A stretch of DNA of 64,000 bases, taken from positions 1 through 64,000 of the forward strand of contig FR897035.1 of NCBI GenBank assembly GCA_000437235.1, in the 5' to 3' direction. Both the position numbers and the translations under genes were made by a program. The notes under the pieces were generated by a model that was not told the origin of the DNA, searched no databases, and worked only from the letters and a program-made list of their open reading frames with translations. Positions 34,055-41,886 of the stretch are shown here, one piece after another (the first letter of the stretch is position 1; every line of letters starts with the position of its first letter). Source of the DNA: Coprobacillus sp. CAG:826 (GTDB lineage Bacteria > Bacillota_I > Bacilli_A > RFN20 > CAG-826).

Positions 34055-34086
34055 TAAAAAAACTCAGGTATTCGTTATACCTGAGT
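34055..34086 (-). terminator. riboswitch expression-platform terminator
   Basis: On the minus strand ACTCAGGTAT pairs perfectly with ATACCTGAGT around AACGA, followed by seven T, 21 bases before the start codon. Being inside the leader, it fits a transcription attenuator that Mn2+ binding would disrupt. Confidence 0.85.
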
Positions 34087-34123
34087 AGAATTTCTAGTTT
34101 ACACATGTATAGCGAATGCTTTA

Positions 34124-34212
34124 CATGAGTCTCACTTATTAAGGCTAGCCAGACAAATGTGCCGTGTGTTGACTTCGCCGCGTATGGAAAATACGCTAAT
34201 TACTCCCTCACG
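34124..34212 (-). promoter_or_regulatory. yybP-ykoY manganese riboswitch aptamer
   Basis: On the minus strand: P1 is CGTGAG/CTCATG (34212-34207 with 34129-34124), followed by the class-defining GGGAGTA loop, a central arm GCGTATTTTCCATACGC, the CGAAGTCA stretch, and then TCTGGCTAGCC and GTGAGACTCA, matching the family's CUGGC and GUGAGAC parts. Its place before a cation ATPase gene, with a terminator downstream, fits the known Mn2+-sensing class. Coordinates of the outer helix are approximate. Confidence 0.85.
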
Positions 34213-34233
34213 AGTCTATTGACTTCAATGAGT

Positions 34234-34262
34234 ATCATAAAGAAAACCCTCTCATTTGTCAA
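34234..34262 (-). promoter_or_regulatory. promoter of the riboswitch-ATPase transcript
   Basis: Perfect -35 TTGACA at 34257-34262, a 17-base spacer, -10 TATGAT at 34234-34239 (minus strand). The transcript would start near 34227, about 15 bases before the aptamer. Confidence 0.85.
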
Positions 34263-34301
34263 TATCTCTAACGTAAATATTTATATGCCTGTTTTTAGAA
34301 A

Positions 34302-35348
34302 TTATTCCGTTAAAGGTGACTCATTTTTTTCGTCATAGAAAGTCATTTCGTAATTTCCATTTGCTGTTTTACGAATGCGAATGGAATGATTCGTTTCTTC
34401 TTTTGTCATTCCTTTTAACAAATAATATTCGCCAATTTCATCTTGTTCTTTAGAGAAGACATATTCATATTCAATATCTTTGGCTTCATTTTCATACTCG
34501 ACTTTGGTTTCAATTTTGCCTTTTTTCTCTTCTATTTCAATAGAAACTTCAAACACATCTTCGCCATTTTCTTTGACTTTATAACTGAATTCTTCTTCAC
34601 CATTTTCAATTTCCCTACTTGTGATAATCGCACTTTCTTTTCCTACACCCGTATATAAAGTAAAGGTACTTTCTTTTTCAACTTCATTATCCTCTTCTTC
34701 AATTTCGCCTTTCATCTCAAAGCGATAAGTTTCGGTATCAAAAACCATTTCACCTTCATAGAAGGTTTTGACTTCTTTCTCGCTTTCATCGACTTCGGTT
34801 TCCTCGGTCTTATTGTAATAAAGATAGTAGATTTCTTCTTGATTTTCTAAAGTAATTGTAACTTTATCACAATATGCATAACCTTCTTTTTTATTTTCAT
34901 CTGTTTCAATTTTAATACCATCTTCTACTAAAAGCGTGCTTTCTAATAATGGTAAAATTTTAGAAACTTCTTGACGAATTTGATTTTGCATATCTAACGT
35001 CATGTCAGCGTTTTTTCTTCTCATCATTTGACGAGTGATTTGTTGATTTGACACAAAGGTTAGCGATGAGAAAGATTCAAACGCAAAGACTTCTTTGTTG
35101 GAAGTTAAAACAGGGGTAGTTCCAGGATTGGAAGAACCATTATGACTTATCGCATAAATTGTACCTCCAACGAGAACAAGAGATGCAAATGCACATCCAA
35201 ATTTTAAAAACAATCCATGTTTTTTGGCTTGATTTTTTCTTGCATAGACTCTTTCATCATATTCAATCATCACGGATGAAGAAACATTAGGAGTCTCTAA
35301 AGTATCTAATTCTTTTTCCATTTCGACTTTCAATTGTTTGTTATTCAT
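34302..35348 (-). CDS. probable anti-sigma or sigma-linked membrane protein
   Basis: 348 residues. The cytosolic N-terminus (1-43) is charged, one membrane helix lies at about 45-65, and the remainder is extracytoplasmic, beta-rich and extremely acidic (many Glu; long EIEEEDNEVEKE-like stretches). The start overlaps the end of the ECF sigma gene by eight bases. That coupling and the one-helix topology are typical of anti-sigma factors, so I infer one. However, the N-terminus has no HxxxCxxC zinc anti-sigma motif, and the outer domain matches no family I know. Confidence 0.7.
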   Translation of the reverse strand: MNNKQLKVEMEKELDTLETPNVSSSVMIEYDERVYARKNQAKKHGLFLKFGCAFASLVLVGGTIYAISHNGSSNPGTTPVLTSNKEVFAFESFSSLTFVSNQQITRQMMRRKNADMTLDMQNQIRQEVSKILPLLESTLLVEDGIKIETDENKKEGYAYCDKVTITLENQEEIYYLYYNKTEETEVDESEKEVKTFYEGEMVFDTETYRFEMKGEIEEEDNEVEKESTFTLYTGVGKESAIITSREIENGEEEFSYKVKENGEDVFEVSIEIEEKKGKIETKVEYENEAKDIEYEYVFSKEQDEIGEYYLLKGMTKEETNHSIRIRKTANGNYEMTFYDEKNESPLTE

Positions 35349-35871
35349 TTTCGTTACCCACCTTTTCTTTTAGTTTTTTAAGCGCCACTTGGTATTTATA
35401 CGTAATTGTACCTAGTGGTCGATGTAATAATTTAGCAATTTCTTTATGTGTCCATTCTTCAACAACATAAAGATAAACAATTAACATTTCATCCTTTTTT
35501 AAAGTAACGGACATCATATCTAATAACGGCGTTTCTTCTTTTTTATCGTGAGAATGGAAATAATAGGATTCATCTTCACCTGATATCATTTCTTCGCGTT
35601 GGTGCTTTTTCAAATAATTAAAGGCTAAGTTTTTAGCAATGGTAATAAAATACGCTAAAACATTTCCTCTTTTATCTTTTAACCAATCATGTTCCAAAAC
35701 ACGAATATAAGTCTCTTGCATCAAATCTTCCGCTACTTCTTTTGAATGAACTAAAAGGTAAATGGTTTGATAAAGAATTCGATCGGTATTTACATACACT
35801 TCATGAAATGCTTCTTTATTCCCTTTTTGAAATTCTTGCAAGTTTTTTAATAATTCCTTTGACTCAACCAT
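35341..35871 (-). CDS. ECF-type RNA polymerase sigma factor
   Basis: 176 residues from the ATG at 35871 (MVESKELLKNL), which has GAGAGG seven bases upstream; a GTG at 35886 lies inside that site. Region 2 is seen in YLLVHSKEVAEDLMQETYIR (around 38-57), followed by YFITIAKNLAFNYLKK. Region 4 has EWTHKEIAKLLHRPLGTITY as the helix-turn-helix. There is no sigma-1.1 or region 3, as expected for the ECF group. It is coupled to the membrane protein gene downstream, a usual sigma/anti-sigma arrangement. The upstream TTCCAAC repeats could be its own promoter elements. Confidence 0.9.
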   Translation of the reverse strand: MVESKELLKNLQEFQKGNKEAFHEVYVNTDRILYQTIYLLVHSKEVAEDLMQETYIRVLEHDWLKDKRGNVLAYFITIAKNLAFNYLKKHQREEMISGEDESYYFHSHDKKEETPLLDMMSVTLKKDEMLIVYLYVVEEWTHKEIAKLLHRPLGTITYKYQVALKKLKEKVGNENE

Positions 35872-35913
35872 AAATTTACCTCTCACCTAAGTAACAAATA
35901 AAAACTCATTTTT

Positions 35914-35962
35914 GTTGGAAAAATTTTTTATTTCTTTTTTTATTGTAAACAATAAGTTGGAA
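35914..35962 (-). promoter_or_regulatory. paired TTCCAAC motifs and palindrome upstream of the sigma gene
   Basis: On the minus strand TTCCAAC occurs at 35962-35956 and again at 35920-35914, 42 bases apart. Between them lies the perfect palindrome TATTGTTTACAATA (35941-35954). ECF promoters often carry an AAC-containing -35 element, so autoregulation is plausible. The palindrome looks like an operator. Neither is shown to function. Confidence 0.4.
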
Positions 35963-36028
35963 TAAATTAATAATAATTGAAAAAAATAGGAGATTTTTCT
36001 CCTACTTTTTCCTCTTCTATATTTTCTT

Positions 36029-36508
36029 TTAAAAATGATTTGTATTCATACGATGCTCTTGATACGTTTCAATTTTTAAATAATCATGGGCATGCATTTT
36101 AAGACGTGTAAGTAAATTATCATAGTCTTCCAATACCTCTGTAGCGGCATGTAGGAAATTCGTATTCATGTTGGCATGATCATATAAGAAGGTTAAAGCG
36201 CCTTCAATCCCCATTTCCATCGCGTCAATTCCTAAAAGAATAATATGGAAATCATCTTTTGTTCTCGCTTTCATTTTGGTCATCCAAATCGCCATTTTTC
36301 CACCACAAGTTAAGCGAACATTATAATCTACTGATAAATCTTGCATGACGGACTGAAGATTCTCTTCATGGTTTTTAAAAACGTGAAGAATATCTACAAA
36401 TATTTTTTTAGAAGCAATATCTTTGGCATTTTTTTCTAAAACGCGCATAACTGCACTTCCCATATGAACCGAAGAAAGAAACTTTTGCATAGCTTTTGCA
36501 TCATTCAT
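36029..36508 (-). CDS. four-helix-bundle protein (DUF2383-like)
   Basis: 159 residues from the ATG at 36508, preceded by GGGTGAT; a GTG nine bases earlier overlaps that site. It is predicted as all-helical, with ferritin-like spacing: VHMGSAVMRVLEKNAKDI, FVDILHVFKNHEENLQSVM, DFHIILLGIDAMEMGIEGALTF and a final LEDYDNLLTRLKMHAHDYLK. This resembles the DUF2383/PA2169 four-helix family, without a clear di-iron Glu/His set. Function unknown. It is a single gene between the DUF4097 and sigma genes. Confidence 0.65.
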   Translation of the reverse strand: MNDAKAMQKFLSSVHMGSAVMRVLEKNAKDIASKKIFVDILHVFKNHEENLQSVMQDLSVDYNVRLTCGGKMAIWMTKMKARTKDDFHIILLGIDAMEMGIEGALTFLYDHANMNTNFLHAATEVLEDYDNLLTRLKMHAHDYLKIETYQEHRMNTNHF

Positions 36509-36557
36509 TATTATCACCCAATAGTAGTATGTGCATAACGAATGAAATTAACAAAAA

Positions 36558-37400
36558 CTATTTTACCTCATTTAAAAATGTAATTTTGGCAGAGCTTAAA
36601 TTCATTTTTCCTTCTATTTGATAAAGTTCTTGATTCACTTCAGTATTCTTAACATTAATAGAACTTAAGAAATTCTTTTTAACCTGTATAGCGTATTCTT
36701 CTTTTGCTGATGCTAAAGAAACATTCAATTGGCTTAATGAGGCTTGGAAAGAAAGCTTTTTAGTAAACAATTGATTCATCGTTACTTTTCCTGAAGATTG
36801 CTTGATTTTAGTTAATTCGTCAAAAGTAGCATTTTGAATGGATACTGTACCTGCATAGGTTTTAATTTCTAGCCGATTACCTTTTAAAGTATCCATTTGT
36901 ACTTTTCCACTATAGAGTTCTATTTTTTGATTATCTATCGTAAGATTTTGAGCAGTTATGGTACCTTTTCTAATATCAAGGCTTAAATCTGTTATGGTCC
37001 AAGAAGTTGGGATAACGATATCTAAAGTACCTTTTTTTTCAAAATAACCAAAAGGATTATACCAAGGATTAGGCATAGAGAGTAACCTACCTTTAGATAT
37101 ACTTAATAAGCCATTAGAAGATATTGTAAATTTTACATCATTTTCTTCATAAGCGGTATAAGATAAGCTTAAACTGCTAGCACTATCGCTAGTTGAAAGA
37201 TTTAATTCACCATAATAATTAATAATTTTTAAGGACTGTACTTTGTCTTGATATTCTTCCTTAGATAATTGAGCATCAAAAGTTTGAAGTTCTCCTCTTT
37301 TATAATAAGAGAAATCAAACTTCATTCCAATTGCGCCCGCTAAAGCTAAAACGGTTCCTAGAGATAAAAAAACAATGCAAGTTATCCATCTTTTCTTCAT
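36558..37400 (-). CDS. DUF4097 family beta-helix protein
   Basis: 280 residues. One N-terminal membrane helix (about 5-25), then a right-handed beta-helix-like domain of repeated short strands (LDIVIPTSWTITDLSLDIRK, GTITAQNLTID, LEIKTYAGTVSIQNATFDEL), characteristic of DUF4097 adhesin-like proteins. Such proteins are often found beside DUF1700 proteins and are linked to envelope stress in Firmicutes. The ATG overlaps the end of the DUF1700 gene by four bases. The molecular role is unknown. Confidence 0.82.
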   Translation of the reverse strand: MKKRWITCIVFLSLGTVLALAGAIGMKFDFSYYKRGELQTFDAQLSKEEYQDKVQSLKIINYYGELNLSTSDSASSLSLSYTAYEENDVKFTISSNGLLSISKGRLLSMPNPWYNPFGYFEKKGTLDIVIPTSWTITDLSLDIRKGTITAQNLTIDNQKIELYSGKVQMDTLKGNRLEIKTYAGTVSIQNATFDELTKIKQSSGKVTMNQLFTKKLSFQASLSQLNVSLASAKEEYAIQVKKNFLSSINVKNTEVNQELYQIEGKMNLSSAKITFLNEVK

Positions 37401-38092
37401 TTGCTTTTTCCCCCTACAAATACAAAATGTATTGCTTTTTTAAAGCCTTTCCATAAAACTTTAATAAAAGCATTCACTCCTGCCACACTTAAAATTGTCA
37501 CTACGGCTAAAAGAATCGCAATTCCACCTTGAAATAAAGCTGCAAAGAGTTGTGCGTTAATCCCTTGAAAAGCCGCGCATACTAAGACAAATAAAGCATA
37601 CAGTAATGCAGTAATCACGCCCAAAAAGAATGCTCCATATCCGACTGTAAATAAAAGAGCAACCAATAAGAAGAGACCTAAAAACAATATCCAAAGTGGC
37701 ATAGTTAAAATCAAGATAAAAGGATTTCTTTTTTTAGACTTTTTTTCTTCAACGTCTTGTTTATCTTCTTGTTTAACTTCTTGAACTATATTATTGTTCT
37801 GCTCTAAAGATTGAGTTGTTTCTGAATTATCTTTTTCATTATCACCTGTGGTTGTTTCATCTACTTGTAATGATTGATGAAACTCACAAGTTGTCGGTTT
37901 TCCAACTTCTTCATTGCGAAGAGCAAAATATTGTTGCGCAATTTCTTGAGGAGTTAAAAATGATTCCGCTTCTTTTTCACTTTGTATGGAAGCCCATTTT
38001 TCTTTCCAAGCGGAGATGATTTTTTCTTTATCTTTACTAGGAATATCCTTCAAAAGCAAATCTAATTCATCAAAAAATGCCTTTTCTTCCAT
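37397..38092 (-). CDS. DUF1700 family membrane protein
   Basis: 231 residues from the ATG at 38092 (MEEKAFFDELDLLLKDIP), with AAGGAG upstream; the frame to 38143 lacks a ribosome site. The N-terminal FFDELDLLLKDIPSKDKEKI matches the short DUF1700 helical domain. A Gln/Glu-rich linker (about 65-115) follows, then four membrane helices (about 120-225). In many Firmicutes such genes follow a PadR-type regulator, but none is present here. First gene of the DUF1700-DUF4097 pair, translationally coupled to the second. Confidence 0.8.
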   Translation of the reverse strand: MEEKAFFDELDLLLKDIPSKDKEKIISAWKEKWASIQSEKEAESFLTPQEIAQQYFALRNEEVGKPTTCEFHQSLQVDETTTGDNEKDNSETTQSLEQNNNIVQEVKQEDKQDVEEKKSKKRNPFILILTMPLWILFLGLFLLVALLFTVGYGAFFLGVITALLYALFVLVCAAFQGINAQLFAALFQGGIAILLAVVTILSVAGVNAFIKVLWKGFKKAIHFVFVGGKSK

Positions 38093-38220
38093 TTTCAACC
38101 ACTCCTTTGTTTCAATTATACAATATAATTTAAACTTATCCACAAAAATATAAGAATTGTACTATTTTTCCTATTGACTTACACTATAAAATTTTTGACG
38201 CATTTTGTAGCATTTTTCAT

Positions 38221-38268
38221 GAAAGAAACGATTTCTTTCTTGACAACATATTTTATAAGAATTATATT
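38221..38268 (+). promoter_or_regulatory. promoter with abutting inverted repeat
   Basis: -35 TTGACA at 38240-38245, a 17-base spacer, -10 TATATT at 38263-38268. Directly before the -35 lies a perfect inverted repeat GAAAGAAA-CGA-TTTCTTTC (38221-38239). Strong promoter for the YbjN-like gene; the repeat is a candidate operator. Confidence 0.65.
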
Positions 38269-38313
38269 TAAGTTATATAACATATATAAACATGAAAGGG
38301 AGTGTGTTAAATT

Positions 38314-38778
38314 ATGTTTGGAAAAAAACCAAGTGGTGGTTCCTCTTCCGGAGGCTTTAAGTTTAAAGGTGTACAAGATGGCTTCTCAGCTCGTGAAGCA
38401 TTTGCAAAAAAATTAGACGCTGAAAAAATTAAATACGATTTACATCAAGAAAAACCAATCGTCTATATTAGTTACAAAGGTGACAATTTTGATGGTTTAA
38501 CCTTCACATTTATTTTCGATGATGATGGCAAATCCTTCGCATTACGTGTCTTCTCCATTGAAAAATTTACACCAGATCAACTTCCAGATGCTTATGAATT
38601 CTGCAACTCAATGTGCTATGCCTATCGTTGGTTACGTTTCTATGTAGATAGCGATAATGAATTCACTGCTGCTTTAGATGCAGTTATCAACGAAGATAAC
38701 ACTGGCGATGTCTGCTATGAATTATTAAGTCGTTCCGTTAGCATCGTTGATGATGTTTGCGGAAAAATGCACGAATAA
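38314..38778 (+). CDS. YbjN-like small cytosolic protein
   Basis: 154 residues. The N-terminal Gly/Ser-rich 15 residues are followed by an alpha/beta domain resembling YbjN and secretion-chaperone-like folds: IVYISYKGDNFDGLTFTFIF, then CNSMCYAYRWLRFYVDSDNE and a final helix ending CGKMHE. There is no membrane segment. Function is unknown; YbjN relatives have been tied to stress responses. It is monocistronic, with a strong consensus promoter, an adjoining palindrome and a clear terminator, which suggests a well-expressed, regulated gene. AAAGGGAG precedes the start. Confidence 0.65.
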   Translation: MFGKKPSGGSSSGGFKFKGVQDGFSAREAFAKKLDAEKIKYDLHQEKPIVYISYKGDNFDGLTFTFIFDDDGKSFALRVFSIEKFTPDQLPDAYEFCNSMCYAYRWLRFYVDSDNEFTAALDAVINEDNTGDVCYELLSRSVSIVDDVCGKMHE

Positions 38779-38796
38779 TCATAAATTCAACACAAG

Positions 38797-38822
38797 AGAC
38801 TTCCTAAGGAAGTCTTTTTTTA
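38797..38822 (+). terminator. terminator of the YbjN-like gene
   Basis: AGACTTCC / GGAAGTCT with a TAA loop and seven T. The TTTTTAATC text after it is repeated. Confidence 0.85.
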
Positions 38823-38910
38823 ATCTTTTTTTAATCTTTTTTTACTATATATTTCTTCTCATAGAATTAAGTAATAATTTAATTTATATATAATCCATAT
38901 TCCACTCCAC

Positions 38911-38946
38911 AAAAAAAGCCAACTCCTCATGAAGTTGGTTTTTTTT
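38911..38946 (-). terminator. terminator after tRNA-Gln
   Basis: On the minus strand AACCAACT pairs with AGTTGGCT (one G-U pair) followed by TTTTTT, directly after the CCA end of the tRNA. Confidence 0.8.
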
Positions 38947-38947
38947 A

Positions 38948-39022
38948 TGGCTGGGGTATCTGGATTCGAACCAGAGCATAGAAGGTTCAGAGCCTACTGC
39001 CTTACCGCTTGGCCATACCCCA
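38948..39022 (-). tRNA. tRNA-Gln (anticodon CTG)
   Basis: 75 bases with encoded CCA. The acceptor is TGGGGTA/TACCCCA, the anticodon loop is CTCTGAA (CTG), and the T-arm is CTGGTTCGAATCCAG. The anticodon stem GTAGG/CCTTC has one T-T mismatch in an otherwise standard cloverleaf. Confidence 0.9.
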
Positions 39023-39076
39023 AAAAAGCATTCTCATCATAACACATTTTTAGATAAATGAGAATGCTAACTTATT

Positions 39077-39280
39077 TTATTTAGCGTCGTATCCGGCTTC
39101 TTTAATCTTTTGAATTAGTGCATCTTTATTGATTTCTTCATTTGAATAAACCGTTAATTCTTTATTTTCTAAAGAAGCATCTGCTTTTAAAACATGTGCA
39201 ACGCTTAAAGCGGCATCTTCTACATGTTTTTTACAGTGGGCACACATCATGCCTTCGACTTGAACTTTGGTTTCTATCAT
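39077..39280 (-). CDS. copZ: possible nested CopZ-like copper chaperone (internal start)
   Basis: In-frame ATG at 39280, with AGAGG at 39293-39289 (in GGAAAGAGG), eight bases upstream. It would give 67 residues beginning MIETKVQVEGMMCAHC, the size and layout of free CopZ (one HMA domain, MxCxxC copper site). The site lies in the linker between the last CopA helix and the C-terminal domain. It could be a relic of a separate copZ gene now fused, or a working second start. Sequence alone cannot choose. Confidence 0.45.
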   Translation of the reverse strand: MIETKVQVEGMMCAHCKKHVEDAALSVAHVLKADASLENKELTVYSNEEINKDALIQKIKEAGYDAK

Positions 39281-41536
39281 TTGCATTTCCTCTTTCCTTT
39301 CTATATTTTTCTTTTGATTTCCTTTAAAGCCATAAATGGTTAAAGCATTTAATACCACAAATAAACTAGAACAACTCATCGCTAATGAACCAATCATTGG
39401 GTTTAAGCGAATGCCTAAGGATGGATATAAAATACCTGACGCTAAAACTACACCAATACAGTTATAAATAAAAGCCCAGAATAAATTACCACGTATGGTA
39501 TTTAACACTCTTTTACTTAAATCCATGATGGAAATTAAACCCGATAAGTCTTTCTTTAAAAGAACGATATCACTGGATTCTAAGGCGATATCACTACCAC
39601 CACCGATAGCAATACCTAAATCAGCGGAAGATAAGGCTAATGCGTCATTTACCCCATCACCGACCATAGCGACAAGTCCTTTGGTTTCTTTTTTTAATTC
39701 TTCTACTACATCTTTTTTATCCGTTGGCAAGACTTCTGCACGCACATCTTCAATTCCCACTTCTTTAGCAATGGCTTGAGCGGTATAAAGATGGTCGCCG
39801 GTTAACATCACCACACGAACTCCACGATGACGTAAAGTCGCTATCGTTTCTTTTACATTTTCTTTGACTTGATCTTTAATCGCTACTAAGCCAACGACTT
39901 TTCCGTCTTTAGTAATATAAAGGGTGGTTTTCCCTTCTTTAGAAAGGCGTTCCCCTTCTTTTAAGATTTCTTTGTCTTCAAAAGTAACATCTTTTTCATT
40001 ACCAATAAAGTAAGAATGTCCATCTACTGTAGCTCTTAACCCTTTTCCATTTTCCGCGGTAAAATCTTCTACCACTTTTTCTTTTGCACCTTCTTTTTCT
40101 AAGAAAGACACTAACGCTAACGCTAAGGGGTGTTCGGATTTTTTCTCTAAAGAATAAATAGCGTCTTTTTCATCTTCATTATGAAAGGTTAACCAGTCGG
40201 TCACTTGTGGTTTACCTTCGGTAATCGTACCTGTTTTATCTAAAACAATCGTAGAAATAGAATGTGCTTTTTCTAAAATCTCCGCATTTTTTACTAAAAG
40301 GCCGAGTTCTGCACCTTTTCCTGTGCCTACCATAATAGCGACCGGTGTCGCTAAACCTAAAGCACAAGGACACGCAATAACTAACATAGAAATTGCATAA
40401 TTGAAAGCTTCTTCAAAAGGCGTTTTAATTAAAAGATAAATAATAAAGGTAAGGACAGATAATGAAATAATTACCGGAACAAAGATTCCTGAAATTTTAT
40501 CGACTAATTTAGAAATTGGTGCTTTAGAATTACTCGCTTCTTCAACCAAACGAATCATCGTATGAATTGAAGTATCTTCACCCACTTTCGTTGCTCGAAT
40601 TTGAATATAACCCGCATTAATAATGCTAGAAGATAATACAGAATCTCCTTCTTTTTTATAAACGGGTAAGCTTTCACCCGTCATGGTGGATTCATCAATA
40701 GAAGCACTTCCGCTTATAATAACGCCATCTACGGGAATAGATTCACCTTTTTTAATAATGACGACATCCTCTAATTTTACTTCTTCTACCGCAATTTCTT
40801 TTTCTTCTTGATCAACAAGAATACGCGCTTTTTTTGGCGCTAAATCCATCATTTTTTGAATTGCTTTGGTCGTTTTCTTTTTAGAAAGACCTTCTAAATA
40901 TTTTCCTAAACTAACGAGCGTTAAAATCATCGCTGCGGATTCAAAATATAATTGATGGTGGTATTGATGAACTAAAGCCATATCATCATTTTGATAGCCT
41001 TGATAAATTCTAACTAAGGCAAAAATACCATAAACTAAAGACGCAGTAGCGCCTAAAGCAATTAAAGTGTCCATATTTGGAACGCCTTTAAATAACTTTT
41101 TATAACCCGATATAAAGAAATGAAAATAAATAATCACGGCAGGTAACGTTAAAAGTAATTGCGCTAAAGCGAAAGCAAAAACATGGTCCTCTCCATCTAA
41201 AAATGGTGGTAAAGGAAGTCCCACCATATGTCCCATAGAAACATACATGAGTAATAACAAAAAAACAAAGCTAATAATTAAGCGGATTAACGCTTTATCT
41301 TTTTTCTTGGTTTTACTATCATTTCCCTTTGGAATATAGGCTTTATAACCAGCTTTATGTACCGCTTTTTCGATTTCTTCTTGCGATAATATTTCTTCAT
41401 TCCACTCCACTTCCATTGTATTAGTTAATAAGCTAACATTAACAGAAGTAATTCCATTTAAACTAGAAACGGCTTTTTGTACGTGACTTTGACAAGCAGC
41501 ACAAGACATTCCTTCTACATTAAAAACTTTTTTCAT
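39077..41536 (-). CDS. copA: copper-exporting P1B ATPase with fused C-terminal CopZ domain
   Basis: 819 residues. An N-terminal HMA domain (GMSCAACQSH, 8-17) precedes eight membrane helices with CPCALG in the ion path, TGES, the DKTGT phosphorylation site, SEHPLA and GDGVND. This is a Cu+ exporter. Unusually, a second HMA domain (GMMCAHCKKH, 762-771) is fused at the extreme C-terminus. A good ribosome site and in-frame ATG (39280) lie just before that domain, so a separate 67-residue CopZ may also be made. It follows csoR with a four-base overlap. Confidence 0.95.
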   Translation of the reverse strand: MKKVFNVEGMSCAACQSHVQKAVSSLNGITSVNVSLLTNTMEVEWNEEILSQEEIEKAVHKAGYKAYIPKGNDSKTKKKDKALIRLIISFVFLLLLMYVSMGHMVGLPLPPFLDGEDHVFAFALAQLLLTLPAVIIYFHFFISGYKKLFKGVPNMDTLIALGATASLVYGIFALVRIYQGYQNDDMALVHQYHHQLYFESAAMILTLVSLGKYLEGLSKKKTTKAIQKMMDLAPKKARILVDQEEKEIAVEEVKLEDVVIIKKGESIPVDGVIISGSASIDESTMTGESLPVYKKEGDSVLSSSIINAGYIQIRATKVGEDTSIHTMIRLVEEASNSKAPISKLVDKISGIFVPVIISLSVLTFIIYLLIKTPFEEAFNYAISMLVIACPCALGLATPVAIMVGTGKGAELGLLVKNAEILEKAHSISTIVLDKTGTITEGKPQVTDWLTFHNEDEKDAIYSLEKKSEHPLALALVSFLEKEGAKEKVVEDFTAENGKGLRATVDGHSYFIGNEKDVTFEDKEILKEGERLSKEGKTTLYITKDGKVVGLVAIKDQVKENVKETIATLRHRGVRVVMLTGDHLYTAQAIAKEVGIEDVRAEVLPTDKKDVVEELKKETKGLVAMVGDGVNDALALSSADLGIAIGGGSDIALESSDIVLLKKDLSGLISIMDLSKRVLNTIRGNLFWAFIYNCIGVVLASGILYPSLGIRLNPMIGSLAMSCSSLFVVLNALTIYGFKGNQKKNIERKEEMQMIETKVQVEGMMCAHCKKHVEDAALSVAHVLKADASLENKELTVYSNEEINKDALIQKIKEAGYDAK

Positions 41537-41829
41537 GATTGGAACCTCTTGAATAAGTCTATGATTTCATCAATTCCATCATAATCTCCGTCTTGAATTT
41601 GCTCAATCAAACAACGATGCATATGGGCTTCTAACATGACACTCGATAAGCTTTTGATAGCTTTATCCACTGCCGAAAGTTGAATTAAGATTTCATCGCA
41701 ATAGCGATCTTCTTCAATCATTCTTTTAATGCCATTCATTTGTCCGATAATGCGATTCAATCGCGCAGTTAATTTTTTCTTTTCCTCTTCGGAACGTTCT
41801 GTTTTCTTTTGACACAAAGGACAACTCAT
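41533..41829 (-). CDS. csoR: CsoR-type copper-sensing repressor
   Basis: 98 residues from the ATG at 41829; a GTG nine bases before lies in the ribosome site GAGGTGAT. The all-helical CsoR/RcnR fold is shown by LNRIIGQMNGIKRMIEED. The Cu+ ligands follow the Cys-His-Cys pattern: Cys in EDRYCDEIL, His in LEAHMHRC, and Cys in HRCL. It should repress its own operon and release DNA when copper binds. The operator TATACC-N7-GGTATA lies just upstream. First gene of csoR-copA, overlapping copA by four bases. Confidence 0.93.
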   Translation of the reverse strand: MSCPLCQKKTERSEEEKKKLTARLNRIIGQMNGIKRMIEEDRYCDEILIQLSAVDKAIKSLSSVMLEAHMHRCLIEQIQDGDYDGIDEIIDLFKRFQS

Positions 41830-41852
41830 AATTATCACCTCAGTCCGTATTA

Positions 41853-41871
41853 TATACCTATGTGGGGTATA
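41853..41871 (-). promoter_or_regulatory. CsoR operator
   Basis: Inverted repeat TATACC (41853-41858) and GGTATA (41866-41871) around TATGTGG. It matches the GC-centred pseudo-palindromes bound by CsoR family repressors and lies 24 bases before csoR. Confidence 0.75.
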
Positions 41872-41886
41872 TTAAAAGAAAAACGC

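Noticed and set aside
34124..34227. Reading the ATPase leader as a Mg2+ M-box
   Set aside because: The GGGAGTA loop and the CTGGC...GTGAGAC part are typical of yybP-ykoY, and the M-box core is not present.
39495..39779. Plus-strand frame of 94 codons inside copA
   Set aside because: Antisense shadow of the conserved ATPase core with no ribosome site.
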